Positions 38,429 to 48,447 are shown, numbered from the stretch's first letter. The stretch: DNA of 64,000 nucleotides from Mycobacterium aquaticum (GCF_002086485.1 NZ_MVHF01000005.1:124001-188000); one strand, 5' to 3'. A program made the numbers and translations. The notes: generated by a model not told the origin, from the sequence alone.

Positions 38429-39151
38429 GTGCGCATTGACGTCGTCACCATTTTTCCGGCCTACCTGGATCCGATCCGGCAGTCGCTGCCGGGCAAGGCC
38501 ATCGATGCCGGCATCGTCACGCTGGCCGTGCACGATCTGCGGGCCTGGACCCACGATGTGCACCGGTCGGTCGACGATTCCCCGTACGGCGGTGGTCCGG
38601 GCATGGTCATGAAAGCCCCGGTGTGGGGGCAGGCGCTCGACGAAATATGCACTGACGAAACACTTCTGGTGGTACCCACCCCGGCGGGCCGGCTGTTCAA
38701 CCAGGCCACGGCCCAGCGGTGGAGCGCCGAACGGCACCTGGTGTTCGCGTGCGGCCGGTACGAGGGCATCGACCAGCGGGTGGCCGACGACGCGGCCCGG
38801 CGCATGCGGGTCGAAGAGGTGTCGATCGGCGATTACGTGCTCACCGGTGGCGAGTCGGCAGCACTGGTGATGATCGAGGCGGTGGTACGCCTGCTGCCCG
38901 AGGTGCTCGGCAATCCCGCGTCACACCAACAGGATTCGCATTCCGATGGGCTGCTCGAAGGGCCCAGCTACACCCGTCCGCCGAGCTGGCGGGATTTGGA
39001 CGTGCCTGCCGTGCTGCTGTCGGGCGATCATGCCAAGGTGGCCGCCTGGCGCCGGGAACAGGCGTTGCAGCGCACCCGGGAACGTCGCCCGGATCTGCTC
39101 GACAACACACCGCCAACAGTCCCCCGCAAGCGGGAGGTGCCCCCAACTTAG
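38429..39151 (+). CDS. trmD: tRNA (guanine37-N1)-methyltransferase
   Basis: SPOUT-class enzyme that methylates G37 of tRNAs to prevent frameshifting. 240 residues. Motifs: [25 protein letters not shown] and the trefoil-knot SAM site [11 protein letters not shown], then [19 protein letters not shown] (shortened). GTG start twelve bases after rimM. Last gene of the operon; the convergent lppW ends 57 bases away. Confidence 0.97.
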   Translation: MRIDVVTIFPAYLDPIRQSLPGKAIDAGIVTLAVHDLRAWTHDVHRSVDDSPYGGGPGMVMKAPVWGQALDEICTDETLLVVPTPAGRLFNQATAQRWSAERHLVFACGRYEGIDQRVADDAARRMRVEEVSIGDYVLTGGESAALVMIEAVVRLLPEVLGNPASHQQDSHSDGLLEGPSYTRPPSWRDLDVPAVLLSGDHAKVAAWRREQALQRTRERRPDLLDNTPPTVPRKREVPPT

Positions 39152-39208
39152 GCACCTGACACGCCGGTGTTGCGGTACCCCGTTTTCTGCTCGCGCGGGG
39201 AAGGTGGG

Positions 39209-40138
39209 TCAGATCCGCCCGCCCGGGAACATCGTCTTGACCGCATCGGTGATGGTCTTACGGGCCGTGGCGTCGTCGCTGGGTTGCATGGAGCCGATCA
39301 CCATGATGAAGCGACGGTTGGCGCCGATCACCCCGGTGGACAGGTGCATCCAGTTGCCGCCGTTCCAGCAGCACATCCAACCCTGCTTGACCGCCACCGG
39401 CTCGGCATACAGCCCGTCGGGGATACCGAAACGTTGTGGGTAGCCGTCGATGCCGTTCGCGGTGGACTGGGCGAGGTTGGCCAGGATCGTGTTGGCCTGC
39501 TCCTGGGGCAGCCCGCCGCCGCCGTTCATGAGCAGGTCGTAGTAGCGCGCCAGATCATCGGCGGTGCTCATCGTGTTCCACCAGTGCCCGTCATACGGCG
39601 TCGAGGTGGACTTCAGGCCGTAGCGTGCGGTGACCCGGGTGATGATCGCGCTTCCGCCGTTGCGGTTCCAGAAGTTCTCGGCAGCGCCGTCATCGGAGGA
39701 CCGCAACATGATGTCGAGGGCCTGGCGGTCATCGGCCGTGACCGTGGTCTGGCCCTTCGCCTCCTGCAGCAGCAGATCATCGGCGATGAACAGCTTGGCC
39801 ACCGATGCGATGGGGATCGGCGTCGAGTTCCCGTTGGAGACCAGCTGGCCGGTGCTGCGATCGAGCACCAGCACCGTGATGTCGGCCCCGGCCTTCGACG
39901 CGGTCGAGGTCGCCAGGCTGGCCCGGTTCTGCAGACCGTCGAAGGTTGCTGCGGGCTCGTCCGGGGGAGCGTCAGGCAGCGGCGCGGCGGTGCCCTGCGG
40001 CACGACGACGGTGTACTGCGGAGCATTGGGGACCGGCGGCGGTGTTCCGTACACCCTGGCTTCGCAGCCGGCGATGGAGATCATCCCGATCACGCCGGCT
40101 GCCGTTACGGTCATCAGCCTCGACGGCCGCCGTTGCAT
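39209..40138 (-). CDS. lppW: Lipoprotein LppW, beta-lactamase-fold
   Basis: 309-residue lipoprotein: signal peptide with lipobox SIAGC (Cys25), then a Pro-rich linker and a class A beta-lactamase/transpeptidase-like domain. SxxK is present in IASVAKLFIAD; SDD in RSSDDGAAENFW replaces the usual SDN, and I see no standard KTG, so hydrolysis of beta-lactams is doubtful. I start it at 40138 because AAGGAGAGG lies just upstream of that ATG; a longer frame begins at 40174. Corresponds to Rv2905. Confidence 0.88.
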   Translation of the reverse strand: MQRRPSRLMTVTAAGVIGMISIAGCEARVYGTPPPVPNAPQYTVVVPQGTAAPLPDAPPDEPAATFDGLQNRASLATSTASKAGADITVLVLDRSTGQLVSNGNSTPIPIASVAKLFIADDLLLQEAKGQTTVTADDRQALDIMLRSSDDGAAENFWNRNGGSAIITRVTARYGLKSTSTPYDGHWWNTMSTADDLARYYDLLMNGGGGLPQEQANTILANLAQSTANGIDGYPQRFGIPDGLYAEPVAVKQGWMCCWNGGNWMHLSTGVIGANRRFIMVIGSMQPSDDATARKTITDAVKTMFPGGRI

Positions 40139-40331
40139 GCCTCTCCTTAGACCCGGTAGCTGGAATCCGGACATCGGAAGCGAGCGACACGTGCGATTCG
40201 GTCGTCAGCAACCGTATTTCGGAGGGTTCAGACTAACCGTTCGCGGCTGAAATCGCGTAGCTTGTCGGTGACCGCGTTTCCGGGGTTGCGCACGGTGTGC
40301 AGCACAGCCGAACCGCCGGATCTGCCCGGAT

Positions 40332-40361
40332 TTCACTGGATCGGGGCTCGTCTGGCACAAT
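40332..40361 (+). promoter_or_regulatory. rplS promoter
   Basis: TTCACT (40332-40337) and CACAAT (40356-40361), 18 bases apart, about 140 bases upstream of rplS. The same TCTGGCACAAT core as at rpsP. The rest of the 363 bases between lppW and rplS holds no gene; I looked for an L19 leader structure and could not support one. Confidence 0.5.
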
Positions 40362-40501
40362 TGAGCAGTTGTCTGCTGCAGCCCAGGGCTGGATATCGCT
40401 ACCCGGCCGCTGCCAGATACGCCCCGATACACCCGAAAACCAGCTTCGGCTGCGCGTCCGCGCATCGGCCCGGAGCCGCTAACAACAAGGAAGTGTCACC
40501 G

Positions 40502-40843
40502 ATGAACACGCTGGACTTCGTCGATCAGGCGTCGCTGCGCGACGACATCCCGACCTTCAGCCCCGGCGACACCGTCAACGTGCACGTGAAGGTCATCGAG
40601 GGCTCCAAGGAGCGCATCCAGGTCTTCAAGGGCGTCGTGATCCGTCGTCAGGGCGGCGGCATCCGCGAGACCTTCACCGTGCGTAAGGAGAGCTACGGCG
40701 TCGGCGTCGAGCGGACCTTCCCGGTGCATTCGCCCAACATCGATCACATCGATGTCGTGACCCGCGGTGACGTGCGTCGCGCCAAGCTGTACTACCTGCG
40801 CGAGCTGCGCGGCAAGAAGGCGAAGATCAAGGAAAAGCGCTGA
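40502..40843 (+). CDS. rplS: 50S ribosomal protein L19
   Basis: 113-residue L19, at the 30S-50S interface. Family segments: [66 protein letters not shown] (each shown in part). ATG 40502 preceded by AAGGAAG; a longer open frame to 40262 is just leader. lepB follows after 55 bases. Confidence 0.97.
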   Translation: MNTLDFVDQASLRDDIPTFSPGDTVNVHVKVIEGSKERIQVFKGVVIRRQGGGIRETFTVRKESYGVGVERTFPVHSPNIDHIDVVTRGDVRRAKLYYLRELRGKKAKIKEKR

Positions 40844-40898
40844 GCGCCTTGTCCTGCCCGGCGCGGTCCGGACGGCACACGCCGCTACTGTGGACGCC

Positions 40899-41753
40899 GT
40901 GACCGGACCCGCCGACTCTGCCGACTCGTCATCGGAAGACATCGTCAACACCGATTCCGAGACGTCCAAGCCGGATTCCGGCGCCGCATCTGAAGACGCC
41001 ACCGAAGAAGCGCCCAAACGCAAGCGTTCGTCGCTGCGTGAGGGCGCCATTCTGGTGACCATCGCGATCGTCCTGTACTACGTGATGCTCACGTTCGTCG
41101 CGCGTCCCTACCTGATCCCGTCGGAATCGATGGAGCCCACGCTGCACGGCTGCACCGGCTGCGTCGGTGACCGGATCATGGTCGACAAGGTGACCTACCG
41201 GTTCAGCAAGCCGAGCCCGGGCGACGTGGTGGTGTTCAAGGGACCGCCGTCGTGGAACATCGGATACAAGTCGATCCGGTCGGACAACACCGCGGTGCGG
41301 TGGGTGCAGAACGCGCTCTCGTTCATCGGCTTCGTCCCGCCCGACGAGAACGACCTCGTCAAGCGCGTGATCGCGGTCGGCGGTCAGACGGTCGAGTGCC
41401 GCGCTGACACCGGGTTGACGGTCGACGGCAAACGACTCAACGAGCCATACCTGAACCCCGCCACGATGAACGCCGACCCACAGATCTACCCGTGCCTCGG
41501 CAATGAGTTCGGACCCGTCACGGTGCCGCAGGACCGGCTCTGGGTGATGGGGGACAACCGCACGCATTCGGCCGATTCGCGGATCCACTGCACCAATGTG
41601 CCCGCCGACGTGCAACGCGGCGTGCATTGCACCGGGGACCCGATGGCCGGCACCGTACCGGTGGACAATGTGATCGGTAAGGCGCGATTCATCGCCTGGC
41701 CGCCGGGCCGCTGGGGCGGCGTCAGCAGCGTGAATCCGCAGACCGACTCATAG
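40899..41753 (+). CDS. lepB: Signal peptidase I
   Basis: Membrane serine protease that removes Sec and Tat signal peptides. 284 residues: an acidic cytosolic tail (1-45), one membrane helix (about 48-68), catalytic Ser77 in PSESMEPT, Lys155 in DLVKRVIAVGG, and box E GDNRTHSADSR. Cysteine pairs (HGCTGC, CTNVP/HCTGD) may form disulfides outside. GTG start seven bases after TACTGT. Downstream of rplS as in other mycobacteria. Confidence 0.96.
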   Translation: MTGPADSADSSSEDIVNTDSETSKPDSGAASEDATEEAPKRKRSSLREGAILVTIAIVLYYVMLTFVARPYLIPSESMEPTLHGCTGCVGDRIMVDKVTYRFSKPSPGDVVVFKGPPSWNIGYKSIRSDNTAVRWVQNALSFIGFVPPDENDLVKRVIAVGGQTVECRADTGLTVDGKRLNEPYLNPATMNADPQIYPCLGNEFGPVTVPQDRLWVMGDNRTHSADSRIHCTNVPADVQRGVHCTGDPMAGTVPVDNVIGKARFIAWPPGRWGGVSSVNPQTDS

Positions 41754-41783
41754 GCGGAGGCCCCAGTGCCTCAAGAGGTGAAG

Positions 41784-42524
41784 ATGTCGTGGCCGCCTCG
41801 AACGGTGATCCGGAAGGCCTCAGGCCTGCGGACCCTTGAATCCGCGCTGTACCGCAACGGACTGGGCCCCGTCGCCGGCGTCGACGAGGTGGGCCGCGGT
41901 GCGTGCGCCGGGCCGCTGGTCGTGGCGGCATGTGTGCTCGGCCCCAACCGGTTGGAGAGCCTGGCCGACCTCGACGACTCCAAGAAACTCGGCGAGAAGG
42001 AACGCGAACGGCTGTTCCCGCTGATCCGCCGCTATGCGCTGGCCTATCACGTGGTCATGATCCCGTCGACCGAGGTGGATCGCCGCGGTGTGCACGTCGC
42101 CAACATCGAGGGCATGCGGCGCGCGGTCGCCGGGTTGTCGGTGCGGCCTGGTTACGTGTTGTCCGACGGATTCCGGGTACCCGGTCTTGCCGTGCCGTCC
42201 CTTCCGGTGATCGGTGGTGATGCCGCTGCAGCATGCATAGCCGCAGCCAGTGTGCTGGCCAAGGTCAGTCGCGACCGGCTGATGGTGGAGATGGAACGCG
42301 AGCACCCGGGCTACGGGTTCGCCGAGCACAAGGGCTACAGCACGCCCGCGCACACGGCGGCCATGGCCAAGCTGGGGCCGTGTGCGCAGCACCGCTACTC
42401 GTATGTGAACGTGCGGCGGGCCGCACAGTCGGCTGACGTGCGGCAGGCCGCGGAGACTGTCGGAATGCGGCGAGTCCCGCAGTTGCGGGATCGGTGCGAC
42501 GTGATGGGCTCAGGTGGGGAATGA
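41784..42524 (+). CDS. rnhB: Ribonuclease HII
   Basis: Endonuclease that cuts RNA-DNA hybrids and single ribonucleotides in DNA. 246 residues from ATG 41784 with D34-E35 in [13 protein letters not shown], the second Asp in DLDDSKKL and the last in SRDRLM. The ATG gives [11 protein letters not shown], the mycobacterial N-terminus, with AAGAGGTG upstream; GTG 41766, six codons earlier and preceded by GGAGG, is an alternative. Confidence 0.94.
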   Translation: MSWPPRTVIRKASGLRTLESALYRNGLGPVAGVDEVGRGACAGPLVVAACVLGPNRLESLADLDDSKKLGEKERERLFPLIRRYALAYHVVMIPSTEVDRRGVHVANIEGMRRAVAGLSVRPGYVLSDGFRVPGLAVPSLPVIGGDAAAACIAAASVLAKVSRDRLMVEMEREHPGYGFAEHKGYSTPAHTAAMAKLGPCAQHRYSYVNVRRAAQSADVRQAAETVGMRRVPQLRDRCDVMGSGGE

Positions 42525-42558
42525 TGGAACGCAACCTAGACGAAGGACAGCAGAGTTT

Positions 42559-42864
42559 ATGAGTGCCGAAGATCTCGAGAAGTACGAAACCGAGATGGAG
42601 CTCTCGCTGTACCGCGAATACAAGGACATCGTCGGGCAGTTCAGCTACGTCGTGGAGACCGAACGGCGGTTCTACCTGGCCAACAGCGTCGAGCTGGTGC
42701 CGCGCAACGCCGACGGTGAGGTTTATTTCGAGTTGCGGTTGGCCGACGCGTGGGTGTGGGACATGTACCGGCCGGCACGGTTCGTCAAGCAGGTGCGGGT
42801 CATCACCTTCAAGGACGTCAACATCGAAGAGGTCGAGAAGCCCGAGCTGCGGCTGCCCGAGTAA
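42559..42864 (+). CDS. DUF2469 family protein
   Basis: A 101-residue conserved actinobacterial protein (Rv2901c). Highly charged; MSAEDLEKYETEMELSLYRE then YVVETERRFYLANSVEL. No enzymatic motif; possibly a regulator or RNA-binding partner since it always follows rnhB. ATG 42559 matches the family start; the frame is open to 42514. Convergent with the dienelactone hydrolase gene. Confidence 0.9.
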   Translation: MSAEDLEKYETEMELSLYREYKDIVGQFSYVVETERRFYLANSVELVPRNADGEVYFELRLADAWVWDMYRPARFVKQVRVITFKDVNIEEVEKPELRLPE

Positions 42865-42871
42865 GCGGACG

Positions 42872-43576
42872 TCACTGCGCCGCGGCGTGCAGGTGCTCGC
42901 CGAAGAACGCGAATACCCGTGTCCAGGCATCGGCCGTGGCGGCCTCGTTGTAGCCGAACCCGGTGATCCGCAGCAGCGGTTGGGCAGGCAACAGGTTCGC
43001 GAAGCTGTGACCGGCGTCGGGATAGACCTTGATATCGGACGGGATGTTCTTTGCGTCGACGATCTTGCGCAGCCGCGCCGGGGCGCCGATGCCCAGCGGG
43101 TCGCGGCGTCCGAAGCTCGCGACGATGGGGCACGACGCGTCGAGGATCTCGTCGAGCCGCCGCGGCAGGGGTGTGCCGTAGAACGGGGCTGACGCGGCGA
43201 AACCCTTGGGGCCCATGACAAGTGCGAATTGTCCGCCCATGCAGAAGCCGGCGATGCCGACGGTGCCGGTGCACTCCGGCAGGGACTTCAGATGGTCGCG
43301 GGCAGCCAGGATGTCGTCGAGTGCACGACCGTGTTGGCTCAACAGGTCACGCATCACCCGCGTGACACAGCGGGCCCGGCCGCCACGGGCGTACAGATTC
43401 GGCGTGAGCGCGAGGTAGCCGGCCTCGGCGATCCGCTCGGACACCAACTCGTTGTCGGGTGCGTAGCCGATGGCGTCGTGGACCACCACGACACCTGGCC
43501 ACGGCCCCTCGCCTTCCGGCGTGTCCAGCAGCGCGTCGATGGGGCCGTCGGGGGTGTCGAGACTGATCGTCGTCAC
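42872..43576 (-). CDS. Dienelactone hydrolase family protein
   Basis: A 234-residue alpha/beta hydrolase of the dienelactone hydrolase family. The nucleophile is Cys112 in IAGFCMGGQFA, the acid in SFGRRDPLG and the base in DAGHSFAN. Such enzymes open lactone rings in aromatic degradation or act as general esterases. GTG 43576 is chosen because TAGGTT lies seven bases upstream; a TTG at 43585 is also in frame. No aromatic-degradation genes nearby, so the true substrate is open. Confidence 0.88.
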   Translation of the reverse strand: MTTISLDTPDGPIDALLDTPEGEGPWPGVVVVHDAIGYAPDNELVSERIAEAGYLALTPNLYARGGRARCVTRVMRDLLSQHGRALDDILAARDHLKSLPECTGTVGIAGFCMGGQFALVMGPKGFAASAPFYGTPLPRRLDEILDASCPIVASFGRRDPLGIGAPARLRKIVDAKNIPSDIKVYPDAGHSFANLLPAQPLLRITGFGYNEAATADAWTRVFAFFGEHLHAAAQ

Positions 43577-43599
43577 CCTTGCCAACCTAATCGGGCGAT

Positions 43600-45096
43600 T
43601 CAGGTCCCGCAGAACGTGCGGTAGGCGCCGAAGTCGGGCGGTGCGGGTTGGGCGTAGCGCTGCAGTCCGGGCCGCACGTCATAGGGCGCGGACACCGCCT
43701 CCAGCAGGTCTTCGAGCGGCGCCGGCTCACCGGCGGTCGCGGCGGTCAGGGCTTCCTCGACCAGGTGGTTGCGGGGGATGTAGACGGGGTTGACGTGGTC
43801 CATGGTGTCCGGCGCAGGGGCGAGGGCACGCCAGCGCGTCAACCAGTCATCGAAGGCTTCGGGCTCGGCGAACATGTTGCGCACCGCCCCGGCGTCGCCG
43901 CGTGCGGCGTGGGCGAGGCTGCGGAAGAATGACGTGTAGTCGACGCGGCCGCCCAGCAGGAGCTTGAGCAGTTCCTCGACCAGGCCTGTCGCCTGATCGT
44001 GCGAAACACTTTCGGGCAGGCCGAGTTTGGCGCGCATTCCGGCCAACCAGGCGTTCTGGAAGCGGACGCGGAACCCGGCGAGGGCATCGGTCGCCGCTGC
44101 CACCGCCCGTTCGCTGTCCTCGTCGATCAAGGGCAGCAGGGTTTCGGCGAACCGGGCGAGGTTCCATTCCGCCACCGCGGGCTGGTTGCCGTAGGCGTAG
44201 CGCCCGCCGTGATCGATCGAGCTGAACACCGTCGCCGGGTCGTAGGCCTCCATGAAGGCACACGGGCCGTAGTCGATGGTCTCTCCGGAGATGGTCATGT
44301 TGTCGGTGTTCATCACGCCGTGGATGAAGCCGACGAGCATCCACCGGGCCAGCAGCTCGGCCTGGACGTTGACGACTGCCTCGAACAAGGCCAGGTACGG
44401 ATTGTCGGCCGTGGCGGCAGCGGGGTGATGGCGGGCGATGGCGTGGTCGGCCAGGCGCCGCAGCAGATCGTGGTCGGCGAGCCGACCCAGGGGGTCCGTG
44501 CCGGTGACCGCTCGGTGCGCCGCCGCGTACTGAAAGCTGCCCACCCGCAGATGGCTGGCGGCGACCCGCGCCAACACTGCCCCCGGCTGCGGGATTTCGC
44601 GCAGCACACCGCGGCCGGTGGCCGTCACGGCAAGCGACCGCGTGGTCGGGATGCCCATGGCGTGCATGGCCTCGCTGATGACGTACTCGCGCAGCATCGG
44701 CCCGACGACGGCCAGGCCGTCACCCCCGCGCGCGAACGGGGTGCGCCCGGAGCCCTTGAGATGCAGGTCGCGCAGTTGCCCACGGGTGTCGACGAGTTCG
44801 CCGAGCAGCAATGCGCGTCCGTCGCCCAGTCGCGGCACATAGCCGCCGAACTGGTGCCCGGCGTAGGCCTGGGCCACCGGCTTGGCGCCGTCGGGGACCG
44901 TGGTGCCCAGCAGCAGCCCGACGCCGTCCGGGCCGCGCAGCCATGCGGGGTCGAGACCCAATTCGAGGGCAAGAGGCTCGTTGAGGACCAGCAGCCGTGG
45001 GGACGGCGCGGCTTCGGCCTGCCATTCGACGGCCAGTTCGGGCAACTCGCGGGCGAACCGGTTGTCGAGGACGACAGCCGGCTTCACGCCCGTCAC
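43600..45096 (-). CDS. selO: SelO (YdiU) protein AMPylase
   Basis: 498-residue pseudokinase of the SelO family, which transfers AMP to Ser/Thr/Tyr of redox proteins. The inverted kinase site is visible: [32 protein letters not shown], and the metal-binding [10 protein letters not shown] and [14 protein letters not shown]. Bacterial forms lack the selenocysteine; here the C-terminus ends RTFCGT. GTG start overlaps the stop of the DUF2237 gene (GTGA), so the two are translated together. Confidence 0.92.
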   Translation of the reverse strand: MTGVKPAVVLDNRFARELPELAVEWQAEAAPSPRLLVLNEPLALELGLDPAWLRGPDGVGLLLGTTVPDGAKPVAQAYAGHQFGGYVPRLGDGRALLLGELVDTRGQLRDLHLKGSGRTPFARGGDGLAVVGPMLREYVISEAMHAMGIPTTRSLAVTATGRGVLREIPQPGAVLARVAASHLRVGSFQYAAAHRAVTGTDPLGRLADHDLLRRLADHAIARHHPAAATADNPYLALFEAVVNVQAELLARWMLVGFIHGVMNTDNMTISGETIDYGPCAFMEAYDPATVFSSIDHGGRYAYGNQPAVAEWNLARFAETLLPLIDEDSERAVAAATDALAGFRVRFQNAWLAGMRAKLGLPESVSHDQATGLVEELLKLLLGGRVDYTSFFRSLAHAARGDAGAVRNMFAEPEAFDDWLTRWRALAPAPDTMDHVNPVYIPRNHLVEEALTAATAGEPAPLEDLLEAVSAPYDVRPGLQRYAQPAPPDFGAYRTFCGT

Positions 45097-45479
45097 AGAC
45101 TGCCCAGATCGTCGGGAACGTCGACGGCGTAGCGCTGCAGGATGTCGAGGGGCACCAGCTCGAGAGTGCTTTCATGGGTGGCGGCCAGGACGACGGGAGC
45201 CGCGCAACCGTCCTGGTGCGCGCGCAGCCAGTTGCTCGCCGTGACACACCAGCGATCCCCGGGCATCAACCCGGGGAAACGGAAATGTGGTGCGGGTGTC
45301 GACAGGTCGTTGCCGATCACCTTCTGATGCTCCAGGAACTCGGAGGTCACCACCGCACAGATGGTGTGCCTGCCGAGGTCGCCGTCACCGGTCGAGCAGC
45401 AGCCGTCGCGGTAGAAGCCGGTCAGGGGATCGGTACCGCATTCGTCCAACGGACCGCCCAGCACGTTGCGATCAGCCAT
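45093..45479 (-). CDS. DUF2237 family protein
   Basis: A 128-residue DUF2237 protein. Features: [40 protein letters not shown] (cysteines in a fixed pattern), [17 protein letters not shown] and [13 protein letters not shown]. No known function; a redox or metal role is possible from the cysteines. Overlaps selO by four bases; its ATG is at 45479. A larger frame to 46055 is a shadow of the next gene. Confidence 0.88.
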   Translation of the reverse strand: MADRNVLGGPLDECGTDPLTGFYRDGCCSTGDGDLGRHTICAVVTSEFLEHQKVIGNDLSTPAPHFRFPGLMPGDRWCVTASNWLRAHQDGCAAPVVLAATHESTLELVPLDILQRYAVDVPDDLGSL

Positions 45480-45523
45480 TCCACCAGTATTGCCCGTCGG
45501 CGCGGTCTCCGGCGGCGGTGGGA

Positions 45524-46726
45524 TCAGGAAAGCTGCGCCGCGATCTCGTTGAATGCGGCGATGGTGGGGAACAGCTTGGCTGCGTCCTGGGGGTATGGCC
45601 AGCTCGACAGCTTGGCCGCGACGATGTTCGCCGCACGGTTCACGTAGATCATCTGGCCGTGGATGCCCAGGCAGAGCAGCACGGTGTTGCCCGGCCCGGG
45701 GAACCAGCACTGGTTGCGGTACATGCCGCCCGGCATGCGGTTGTCGTCCGGGCTGGCGGCGAACGCCGCCCGCGAGTCGATGCCTCCGGCGAAGGTGTCG
45801 GCGATCCAGGACAGCGGTACCACCCGTTCTCCGGTCAGCGACGTGCCGCCGCCCAGGAAGAGTGACCCGAACCGCACCAGATCCCGCAGGCATGCGTTGA
45901 TGCCGCCGTCGAACATCCCGGTTCCGACGGAGTCGACGCCGATGGTGGCGTCCTGCTGTGCGCCGAGTTTGCTCCACAGCAGCTGTGACATGAGATCGGG
46001 CATCCTGACGCCGCTGGCGGCCTCGCAGATCCAGCCGAGCACATCGGTTTCGCACGACCGGTATTCGAACGGGCCGCCGTGGGCCGACTTCTGCCGCAGG
46101 GTCAGCAGGAAGTCGTACATGGTCGAGGGCAGCTCCGGCACGGTGCGCGGCGCCCAGCCGATGGCCTGCTCGAGCAGCCGCACCTCGGCCATCGGGTCCA
46201 GGTAGGTCTCGGAGAAGGCTATGCCCGAACGCATGTCGAGCAGGTTGCGCACCGTGGCGCCGGCGTAGCCCGATTGTTCCAGGGCCGGAACGTATTTGGT
46301 CAGCGGCGCGTCGACGTCGAGCGCACCGCTGGCCGTCAACGCTCCCGCGACGATGCCGACCATCGACTTGCTGACCGACATCAGCAGGTGGCTCGACTCG
46401 GGCGTCATGCCGCTGTAGTAGTGCTCCTCGAGCACTTTTCCGCGCTGCGTGACGATCCAGCCGTCGGTCACCGTCGAGGTCATCACCTCACCGACGGTCG
46501 TCTGCACGGCGTTGGTGCTGTCGTACATCGGGATCGACGACAGGTCGGTGGGGGCGGCGGGCAGGTCGGCCACCGGCCCGGTGCCGCGTCCGATCACCGC
46601 GGTGGGGAGGAACTCGGCGACGTGCTGGAAGGTCCAGTGCAGCTGCTCGGCGGACTGCCAGTTCTGCAGCGTCAACTCCGCCGGGACGTCGCCAGATTCA
46701 GTAGCGGATTCGTTGCCGAGCAGCAT
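45524..46726 (-). CDS. Serine hydrolase, beta-lactamase/NylB type
   Basis: 400-residue serine hydrolase of the beta-lactamase superfamily, class C/6-aminohexanoate-dimer hydrolase branch. The active-site SxxK is S117-V-S-K120 in LLMSVSKSMVG; the Tyr-x-Asn-like element lies in EYRSCETDVLGW. LLDMRSGIAFSETYLD is typical. No signal peptide. It follows the PucR gene by 63 bases on the same strand and may share its transcript. NylB-like enzymes hydrolyse linear amides and esters; the real substrate is unknown. Confidence 0.87.
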   Translation of the reverse strand: MLLGNESATESGDVPAELTLQNWQSAEQLHWTFQHVAEFLPTAVIGRGTGPVADLPAAPTDLSSIPMYDSTNAVQTTVGEVMTSTVTDGWIVTQRGKVLEEHYYSGMTPESSHLLMSVSKSMVGIVAGALTASGALDVDAPLTKYVPALEQSGYAGATVRNLLDMRSGIAFSETYLDPMAEVRLLEQAIGWAPRTVPELPSTMYDFLLTLRQKSAHGGPFEYRSCETDVLGWICEAASGVRMPDLMSQLLWSKLGAQQDATIGVDSVGTGMFDGGINACLRDLVRFGSLFLGGGTSLTGERVVPLSWIADTFAGGIDSRAAFAASPDDNRMPGGMYRNQCWFPGPGNTVLLCLGIHGQMIYVNRAANIVAAKLSSWPYPQDAAKLFPTIAAFNEIAAQLS

Positions 46727-46789
46727 GTGTGTTCCAGCCTCCCAATGCCGTGCCGGTGTTGCCCAGCAATGTCCTCGAACGACACTAAC

Positions 46790-48385
46790 TCAGCGCGCTT
46801 CGGCGCTGTGTTGAGCATCCAGGATTAACAGTGCCACGTGCAGCGACGTCATCGATTCGCCGTCCTCGAGGTCCACGTCGAGCCGCCTTTGGATGGCGGC
46901 CAAGCGGCTGTACAAGGCCGGTCGGCTCATGTGTAACCGCTTGGCCAACGCGGATTTGTTGCCTGCCAGTTCCAGGAAGCCCCGCAACACCGCAAGGTCG
47001 TTCTCGCCGTGATCGGCGTCACGGATGAGCAGGTTCTTGAGTTCCGTCTCGGCGAAGGTCTGCACCCGCGGATCGTCCTGCAGCAAGGCGAGCAGTCCGC
47101 GCAGTCGAACATCCGAGGCCCGGACGAAGGGCCGCTGCATCCTCGACATGGACAGCGCCACCTCGGCGACGTGCGCGGATTCCCGTAGGCCGTGCACGGC
47201 GTCGGCAAACCCGCCGGCGCTGCCGCCCACGGCGACGACGACCTTGTCGGTGTCCCCGCCGCGGCCGATGGTTTCGCGCAGGCCTTCTGCCAGCCGGGTG
47301 AGGCCGGCATCGGGCGTGCTGCCGCGTCGGGTCGCCACGGCCAGCACCAGGCCGATCTCACCGTCGCGGCGGACCGAACAGATCGCGGTGTGGCCCTGGG
47401 ACTTCACGCTGTGGGCGACGGCGTCGAGGATGCGGAGGTTGCGGCGCTGCACGGCCACCGGGTCGAGGCGGTCGGCCGGTGCGGCCACCCGCACGGTGAC
47501 CGGCAGATACGGCCCGCCCGCGCGCAGTCCCAGTGCGACGGCCCGGGCGTCGGCGTCACGGTCGTCGGCGATGCGACCGCCCAGGACGTCGTCGATCAAA
47601 CCGCTCTGGGCCTGGTGTTCGAGCCCGGAGCGGCCGCGCTCGGCCATCCGGTGCAGGGCCAGCGCCTGGGCGGCGCGCTCGAGCACCATCTTGGCCTGGG
47701 CCGGTGCCGCGGGTGGGTGCGGGATGATCAGCCGTCCCCACTCCTCGGCGCGAGGTCCGACCGTGGTCGTAGCCCAGGTTTCGGTCATCGCGCGCGACCG
47801 CCGTTGCCAATTGTCGAGCACCACGGTGGCCGCTTCGTGGCGCGGGGATACCGCCAGCACCTGGTGCGACAGGTCCTCCAGTACCACCGATTCGTCGACC
47901 ATGTCCGCGGCCGCGCGGACGATGTCGGCCAGTGAGGCGCGCTTCATGCTGAGGTCGGTGAACGTCTGATGGGTGCGGTGGGCGAACGCCAGCTCCTCGT
48001 ACTGGTCGGCCACGATGAGCCGATGCACCGCCTCGGTGACCTCGACGAATTTCGTCTCGCGGTGCAGCACCACCAGCGGCATCCCCAGTGATGCCGCGAT
48101 GGCGCCGGTGCCCTCGGGCAGCGAGTCGATCCGGGTGCCCAGTTCGACCACCACGCCGACCGCCCCGGCGCGCCCCATCCTGTCGAGGTAGTCGTGCGGC
48201 GCGTCGCGCAGTGCGGAGCCCGTGGTGAGGACCAGCTCGCCGCCCTGCAGCAGGCCGGACAGATCGGGCATGTCGCTGACGTGCACCCAGCGCACCGGGC
48301 GGTCGAGGTTCTCGGCGCTGACCACCTCGGGGAGGCCGGCGCGCACGACGGGCAGGTCGACGACGTCGCGGACGGTCGGGATCAT
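46790..48385 (-). CDS. PucR-family transcriptional regulator
   Basis: 531-residue regulator: N-terminal PucR domain (VRDVVDLPVVRAGLPEVVSA...DLSGLLQGGELVLTTGSAL in parts), a middle CdaR GGDEF-like region, and a C-terminal HTH_30 (NKSALAKRLHMSRPALYSRL, about residues 474-493). Members control purine, amino-acid and GABA catabolism. Divergent from mmsA; the ATG sits six bases after TACAAT, and the palindrome TTACAGATTGTAA overlaps this box. It most likely controls mmsA and the aminotransferase, and itself. Confidence 0.93.
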   Translation of the reverse strand: MIPTVRDVVDLPVVRAGLPEVVSAENLDRPVRWVHVSDMPDLSGLLQGGELVLTTGSALRDAPHDYLDRMGRAGAVGVVVELGTRIDSLPEGTGAIAASLGMPLVVLHRETKFVEVTEAVHRLIVADQYEELAFAHRTHQTFTDLSMKRASLADIVRAAADMVDESVVLEDLSHQVLAVSPRHEAATVVLDNWQRRSRAMTETWATTTVGPRAEEWGRLIIPHPPAAPAQAKMVLERAAQALALHRMAERGRSGLEHQAQSGLIDDVLGGRIADDRDADARAVALGLRAGGPYLPVTVRVAAPADRLDPVAVQRRNLRILDAVAHSVKSQGHTAICSVRRDGEIGLVLAVATRRGSTPDAGLTRLAEGLRETIGRGGDTDKVVVAVGGSAGGFADAVHGLRESAHVAEVALSMSRMQRPFVRASDVRLRGLLALLQDDPRVQTFAETELKNLLIRDADHGENDLAVLRGFLELAGNKSALAKRLHMSRPALYSRLAAIQRRLDVDLEDGESMTSLHVALLILDAQHSAEAR

Positions 48386-48398
48386 TTACAGATTGTAA
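48386..48398. promoter_or_regulatory. Candidate PucR operator
   Basis: TTACA-GAT-TGTAA touches the PucR start codon and overlaps its TACAAT -10 box. A second inverted pair GGCTCG (48405-48410) / CGAGCC (48428-48433) brackets the likely mmsA -10 CATAAT (48420-48425). Confidence 0.45.
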
Positions 48399-48447
48399 TA
48401 AGAAGGCTCGGTCCGGATACATAATGACGAGCCCTGGGAGGTGACCC

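Noticed and set aside
39209..40138. LppW as a true beta-lactamase
   Set aside because: SxxK is present but no clear KTG and the SDN position is SDD; context is a lipoprotein, not a resistance gene.
40175..40501. L19 leader RNA upstream of rplS
   Set aside because: The leader is long but I could not draw a convincing conserved hairpin set by eye.
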